Position numbers and translations under genes: made by a program. Below the pieces are notes generated by a model. The model worked only from the letters and a program-made list of their open reading frames with translations, was not told the origin of the DNA and searched no databases. Shown in pieces: positions 5,275 to 7,720 of a stretch of 7,720 nucleotides of DNA (positions are counted from its first letter, which is position 1; every line of letters begins with the position of its first letter). Origin of the DNA: Devosia equisanguinis (lineage in GTDB: Bacteria; Pseudomonadota; Alphaproteobacteria; Rhizobiales; Devosiaceae); NCBI GenBank assembly GCA_945888565.1, contig CAMDAL010000191.1, positions 1-7,720 on the forward strand, read 5' to 3'.

Positions 5275-5297
5275 CGCCCCCGCATTTAGGGGTGTCC
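5275..5297 (+). terminator. Hairpin just after the membrane-anchored protein gene
   Basis: GCGCCCC and GGGGTGT can pair across a short loop with four C-G pairs, one further G-C pair and two G-T wobbles, directly after the stop codon at 5271. No T tract follows, so it is at best a Rho-dependent end or an RNA-stability hairpin. Confidence 0.25.
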
Positions 5298-5313
5298 GGG
5301 AGGTAGCGCACGT

Positions 5314-5366
5314 TGCCCCCCTCCACCGTCTTCGGCGGTCCCCCTCCCCCGCAGGCGGGAGAGGTT
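5314..5366. repeat. C-rich dispersed-repeat-like element between convergent genes
   Basis: The element holds two near-identical 12-mers in direct order, CCCCCTCCACCG (5317-5328) and CCCCCTCCCCCG (5340-5351), 11 of 12 the same. Between them is a CTTCGG tetraloop-type hairpin core (around 5330-5335, with ACCG/CGGT arms), and after them an imperfect CTCCC...CGC/GCGGGAG hairpin (5345-5362). From experience, short palindromic 'CCCCTCCACCG..TTCGGCGGTCCCCCTCCC' elements are scattered between genes in many Hyphomicrobiales genomes. Only one copy is present here, so the dispersed nature is recall, not shown. Position between convergent gene ends is typical of such REP-like sequences. Confidence 0.5.
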
Positions 5367-5377
5367 TCAAGCAAGGC

Positions 5378-5596
5378 TCAGTGGATGTCTTCGAGGTCGA
5401 CGTCGAGGATGGCCATCTGGAAGTTGTAGGAACGGTCGCCGTCTTCGTCGTCGACGTAGATGAGGCCGAGAAATTCCTCGCCGAGATAGACTTCGACGCT
5501 GTCGTTCTGCTTGTTGCGCGGACGCACGTCGATGGCGCGGTTGCTGAACTTCTGCTGCAGGAACTTCTGGAGCTTGATGATTTCGGGGTGGTTCAA
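5378..5596 (-). CDS. DUF3126 family protein
   Basis: A small 72-residue acidic cytoplasmic protein of unknown function. The DUF3126 core is obvious: NHPEIIKLQKFLQQKFSN, then DSVEVYLGEEFLGLIYVDDE and the near-invariant end SYNFQMAILDVDLED. The start decision matters. The first ATG in frame (5639-5641) would give 87 residues with a poorly supported N-terminal extension. A TTG at 5594-5596 has an exact AGGAG Shine-Dalgarno (5603-5607) 6 nt upstream, and gives the usual family length of about 70 residues beginning with the conserved helix. I therefore chose the TTG. It lies 112 nt downstream of cysE on the same strand, an arrangement I recall in many Hyphomicrobiales, so co-transcription is likely. 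No role in cysteine synthesis is known. Confidence 0.88.
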   Translation of the reverse strand: MNHPEIIKLQKFLQQKFSNRAIDVRPRNKQNDSVEVYLGEEFLGLIYVDDEDGDRSYNFQMAILDVDLEDIH

Positions 5597-5602
5597 TTCG
5601 AG

Positions 5603-5607
5603 CTCCT
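5603..5607 (-). promoter_or_regulatory. Shine-Dalgarno AGGAG that decides the DUF3126 start
   Basis: An exact AGGAG lies 6 nt upstream of the in-frame TTG at 5594-5596. The alternative ATG at 5641 has only a weak AGG at a short distance. Confidence 0.6.
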
Positions 5608-5708
5608 GAGAGGCTTCTTCGGGGTGCGCCACAATAGGCATAATGGCCTGCCGGGCAAGTGTCGGGCGGCCTTTTTCACGGCTGAGATGGCGGAATTCGG
5701 GCCGGGGT

Positions 5709-6530
5709 TCAACCCGTGGTGTCGAGGCTGAGCGACTGATCCATGACGGAGGCCGGGTGGGCCGTGCCGGCCTCGCCGATGATGCGGGCAGGCACGCCGG
5801 CAACCGTGACTCGCGGTGGCACTTCCTTGACCACGACCGAACCGGCGCCGATGCGGGCGCACTCGCCGACCTTGATGTTGCCAAGCACGATTGCCCCGGC
5901 GCCGATCAGCACGCCATTGCCGATCTTGGGGTGACGGTCTTCCTCGGACTTGCCCGTACCGCCCAGCGTTACGCCCTGCAGGATGGAGACGTTGTCGCCG
6001 ATCACCGCAGTTTCGCCGACAACGAAGCCGGTGGCATGGTCGAGCATGATGCCCTTGCCGATGCGGGCGGCCGGGTTGATGTCGACCTGGAACACGGCGG
6101 AGGAACGACTCTGCAGATAGAGCGCGAAATCCTTGCGGCCGCTCATCCACAGGGTGTGGGTGAAGCGGTGCGTCTGGATGGCGTGGTAGCCCTTGAAGTA
6201 GAGGAAGCCGTCGACCGCCTTGTGCAGCGCGGGATCGCGCTCGAGGGTAGCTGCAAGGTCGGCGCGGGCTTCGAGGCCGATCTCCGGGCGAATGGCGAGA
6301 GCATCGTGGAAGGCCTGGCGGATCAGGTCGGCCGACACATCGGGATGACCGAGGCGTTCGGCGAGGCGATGGGCGAGCGCCGACTCGAAGCCATCGTGAT
6401 TGAGAACGTTCGAATAGACGAGGTTGGCGAGCGAAGGCTCAGCCTGCGCCACACGTCGGGCGCCCGACGTGACCGCATCCCACACCGGATCAATGGTGGC
6501 GACTTCGGCAGTGCGACTGATCGTGCTCAT
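5709..6530 (-). CDS. cysE: Serine O-acetyltransferase CysE
   Basis: CysE transfers acetyl from acetyl-CoA to L-serine, giving O-acetylserine for cysteine synthesis in the cytoplasm. The 273-residue protein has the N-terminal helical domain (WDAVTSGARRVAQAEPSLAN, residues 17-36; FLYFKGYHAIQTHRF, 109-123) and the left-handed beta-helix of hexapeptide repeats (about 146-251). Catalytic residues align: Asp150 in FQVDINPAA and Asp164-His165 in GIMLDHATG. The substrate/CoA loop LGGTGKSEEDRHPKI (189-203) and AGVPARIIG (244-252) are intact. The ATG at 6530 has GGAGA about 9 nt upstream; an ATG at 6545 would add five residues but would place that Shine-Dalgarno inside the gene. The chain ends SLSLDTTG, not in the isoleucine with which the E. 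coli protein docks into cysteine synthase. DUF3126 follows; the alpha/beta hydrolase lies upstream. Confidence 0.96.
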   Translation of the reverse strand: MSTISRTAEVATIDPVWDAVTSGARRVAQAEPSLANLVYSNVLNHDGFESALAHRLAERLGHPDVSADLIRQAFHDALAIRPEIGLEARADLAATLERDPALHKAVDGFLYFKGYHAIQTHRFTHTLWMSGRKDFALYLQSRSSAVFQVDINPAARIGKGIMLDHATGFVVGETAVIGDNVSILQGVTLGGTGKSEEDRHPKIGNGVLIGAGAIVLGNIKVGECARIGAGSVVVKEVPPRVTVAGVPARIIGEAGTAHPASVMDQSLSLDTTG

Positions 6531-6543
6531 TGACAGGCTCTCC

Positions 6544-6559
6544 ATCGGCAGATGCCGAT
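6544..6559. promoter_or_regulatory. Perfect 7-bp inverted repeat at the cysE promoter (operator-like)
   Basis: ATCGGCA and TGCCGAT are exact inverted copies separated by 2 bp (ATCGGCAGATGCCGAT), starting 14 nt upstream of the cysE ATG. They overlap the downstream edge of the -10 candidate. The symmetry and position suit a repressor operator; in RNA the 2-nt spacer makes a tight hairpin less favourable. No regulator can be named from the sequence. Confidence 0.5.
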
Positions 6560-6586
6560 ATAAGACAGTTGATGCTCGAAAACCAA
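6557..6586 (-). promoter_or_regulatory. Candidate sigma-70-type promoter of cysE
   Basis: On the minus strand TTGGTT (6581-6586) and TATATC (6557-6562) are 18 nt apart, a weak -35 and a fair -10 match. The pair lies within a locally A/T-richer stretch upstream of cysE, 27 nt from the ATG to the -10 edge. It would give a very short leader holding the inverted repeat. It rests on motif reading only. Confidence 0.4.
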
Positions 6587-6598
6587 CCCATAGCGCAC

Positions 6599-6627
6599 AA
6601 AAAGGTTCGCCGCGCCTGAACTGCGGC
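6599..6627 (-). terminator. Terminator-like hairpin after the alpha/beta hydrolase gene
   Basis: Reading the minus strand, GCCGC (6627-6623) pairs with GCGGC (6613-6609) across a 9-nt loop. Five Ts follow at 6603-6599 after a short GAACC spacer. It lies 12 nt past the hydrolase stop and upstream of the cysE promoter candidate, so it would separate the two units. The stem is short, so readthrough is likely. Confidence 0.42.
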
Positions 6628-6638
6628 TGAATGGTTAC

Positions 6639-7406
6639 TCAGGGCGCGTGGCGCGAGAGAAAATCCAGCGCAGCGCGCTTGAAGGCGGGATCGCCGGTGG
6701 CACGCATGTGATCGCGACGCGGAATGGTGAACGCCTCGGCGTCGAGGAGCAGGCCGGCAAGGGCTTCGGCCGAGCCGGCCATCTCGTCGGCTTCGCCGAC
6801 GGCGACGAGGATCGGCGTGGTGATGCGACGGATATCCGCCTCGGGCATCGGCTCGCGCGAGTTGACCATGCAGGCGGCGAGCGCGGCGCGGTCGGCCTTG
6901 TTGTGGTCGGCGAAGATGCGGAACTGACGGCCGGTGCGGCCAGTCACCTGCTCCAGCGACTCGGCGGTGAGCGCGGTGATGATCTCCTCCGAGTCTTCCA
7001 GTCCGGTGGTGAGGTTGACGCCCATGCCACCGAAGACCGCAGCCGAGACCCTTTGTGGGTGCTTGAGGCAGAGGAAGGCGGCAATGCGGGCGCCCATCGA
7101 ATAGCCGATGACCGGGCAGCGCTCGATGCCCAGATGGTCAAGCAGGTGCAACGCGTCCTCCGCCATGTCGTGGGCGAAGTAGAGGCTGGTGTCGTAGAGC
7201 TTGCGGCTGGCGCCATGGCCGCGATTGTCGAAGGTGATCGCCTCGTAGCCGGCGCCGGTGAGGGTTTCGACCCAGCCGGTGTCGATCCAGTTGACCTTGC
7301 CGGAGGAGCCGAAGCCATGGATCAGCAGGATGGGCTTGCCGGTTGTGAGACCTTTGCCGTGCGTCTCGTAGGCGATGGCGATGCCATTGGAGTGGAAGGT
7401 GGGCAT
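6639..7406 (-). CDS. Alpha/beta fold hydrolase
   Basis: A 255-residue cytoplasmic alpha/beta hydrolase (esterase/lipase-like superfamily). The catalytic triad is complete: Ser103 in the nucleophile elbow GYSMGARIAA, Asp207 in VAVGEADEM and His233 in PRRDHMRA. The oxyanion-hole motif LLIHGFGSSG (27-36) and the FDNRGHGAS turn (59-67) are standard. A cap insertion of about 60 residues (136-195) separates the core halves. There is no signal peptide. The ATG at 7406 has GGAG 6 nt upstream and begins at the conserved MPTFHSNGIAIAYE, so the in-frame extension to 7457 is rejected. The gene precedes cysE and DUF3126 on the same strand, an order I recall in other Hyphomicrobiales, but a terminator-like hairpin lies between. 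The substrate cannot be deduced. Confidence 0.93.
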   Translation of the reverse strand: MPTFHSNGIAIAYETHGKGLTTGKPILLIHGFGSSGKVNWIDTGWVETLTGAGYEAITFDNRGHGASRKLYDTSLYFAHDMAEDALHLLDHLGIERCPVIGYSMGARIAAFLCLKHPQRVSAAVFGGMGVNLTTGLEDSEEIITALTAESLEQVTGRTGRQFRIFADHNKADRAALAACMVNSREPMPEADIRRITTPILVAVGEADEMAGSAEALAGLLLDAEAFTIPRRDHMRATGDPAFKRAALDFLSRHAP

Positions 7407-7720
7407 GGCGGCTCCGGGTTGCGGGCGGGGTTTAGCAGCGAGGGTCCGGGGTGGCAACGGACGAGCCGAAGCACCCGCCGGCCTTGCGGCCTCGGGTTGA
7501 TGGGCAGTGAAGCGGGCCGGCGAGGCTTGCGCCCCGACGCGGGTCGTCCGCAGTTTGTATGAGGCTCGCGCCTCGCCGGCCGATCAGGCTGTAGACCTCA
7601 CGCACGCGGTCGGAGATTTCTCCCACCTCGGCTTTGACCGCCTGCCCCCGCTTGCCCGGTGGCGATTGGCCCTCGGCCCGCCGGCTTGGACGGGCCTCCG
7701 CTTCGGCTCGACCCGGTCGC
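7407..7720. other. Palindrome-rich region with no identified gene
   Basis: No recognisable gene is present. A minus-strand frame is open from the right edge to a stop at 7432-7434; its upstream part (AEVGEISDRVREVYSLIGRR at about 7575-7634) looks plausibly coding. Downstream it runs through inverted repeats and gives a Gly/Arg/Ser-rich, non-protein-like tail. It could be the 3' end of a gene beginning outside the window. Inverted repeats seen: CGAGCCGAAGC (7462-7472) with GCTTCGGCTCG (7700-7710); ACCCG..GGCC/GGCC..CGGGT (7473-7497), which on the minus strand has a GCAA loop; a 12-bp pair at 7515/7570; an imperfect 9-bp pair at 7608-7627; and GGCCCG/CGGGCC (7675-7696). Confidence 0.5.
7515..7581. 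repeat. 12-bp perfect inverted repeat with 43-nt spacer
   Basis: GGCCGGCGAGGC (7515-7526) and GCCTCGCCGGCC (7570-7581) are exact inverted copies. The 43-nt spacer contains a smaller GACG/CGTC pair. It would fold into a long stem-loop in either transcript. No T tract follows on either side, so it is not a simple terminator. Confidence 0.6.

Noticed and set aside
5709..5711. CysE as a frameshifted pseudogene
   Set aside because: The whole catalytic beta-helix is intact and in frame; only the last few residues are unusual, and a natural variant tail explains this.
5643..6533. Plus-strand 296-residue open frame
   Set aside because: It is the antisense mirror of cysE, created by the high G/C third-position bias. 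Its translation has no recognisable family and the minus-strand protein is unmistakable.
6648..7562. Plus-strand 304-residue open frame
   Set aside because: Antisense shadow of the alpha/beta hydrolase, rich in Gly/Ala/Asp/Glu without domain signals.
1..7720. CRISPR array, tRNA or rRNA genes, phage or defence genes
   Set aside because: No regularly spaced direct repeats, no cloverleaf-like or rRNA-like segments, and every well-supported gene belongs to housekeeping, envelope or signalling families apart from the IS630 fragment.

Overview
The window reads as chromosomal DNA of a GC-rich alphaproteobacterium of the order Hyphomicrobiales (Rhizobiales). A Devosia-like member is my best guess. 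The reasons are the protein families (a PAS_5-type protein, a tandem PilZ protein, a bacterial transglutaminase-like cysteine proteinase, DUF3126 next to cysE), the strong G/C third-position bias, and intergenic sites matching the alphaproteobacterial CtrA, DnaA and CcrM consensus. Taxonomy is inferred from recall of protein families, not from a search.

Left edge (1-~346): the 5' end of an IS630-family transposase gene on the minus strand, cut by the window edge and lying directly upstream of hisI. Left block (390-1791): hisI (+) meets slyX (-) tail to tail with a 7-nt overlap. slyX follows a rhomboid intramembrane protease gene in a two-gene minus-strand operon with a GTGA start/stop overlap.

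Centre (1792-5271): a 182-bp divergent intergenic region with a perfect DnaA box, a near-perfect CtrA site and two GANTC sites leads into a PAS-domain protein. Then come a two-PilZ-domain protein (c-di-GMP receptor family) and an exported transglutaminase-like cysteine proteinase (DUF920/LapG superfamily). A small three-helix membrane protein (-) and a single-pass membrane-anchored protein (+) are divergent around a perfect TTAA-N7-TTAA CtrA-type site. This block looks like cell-cycle, second-messenger and cell-envelope biology, but no biochemical link between its genes is proven by the sequence.

Right block (5378-7406, all minus strand): an alpha/beta hydrolase, then cysE (serine O-acetyltransferase, first step of cysteine synthesis), then a DUF3126 protein. 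cysE has its own promoter-like region with a perfect 7-bp inverted repeat next to the -10 candidate. A terminator-like hairpin separates it from the hydrolase.

Right edge (7407-7720): no gene I can identify. It is unusually rich in nested inverted repeats and has a minus-strand frame open to the window edge, which could be the tail of an unseen gene. A C-rich dispersed-repeat-like element also lies at 5314-5366.

Most of the window is ordinary core chromosome. I see no CRISPR array, tRNA, rRNA or phage genes, and no defence system. The best leads are the cell-cycle regulator sites in two intergenic regions, the cysE operator-like palindrome, the atypical CysE C-terminus and the palindrome cluster at the right edge.
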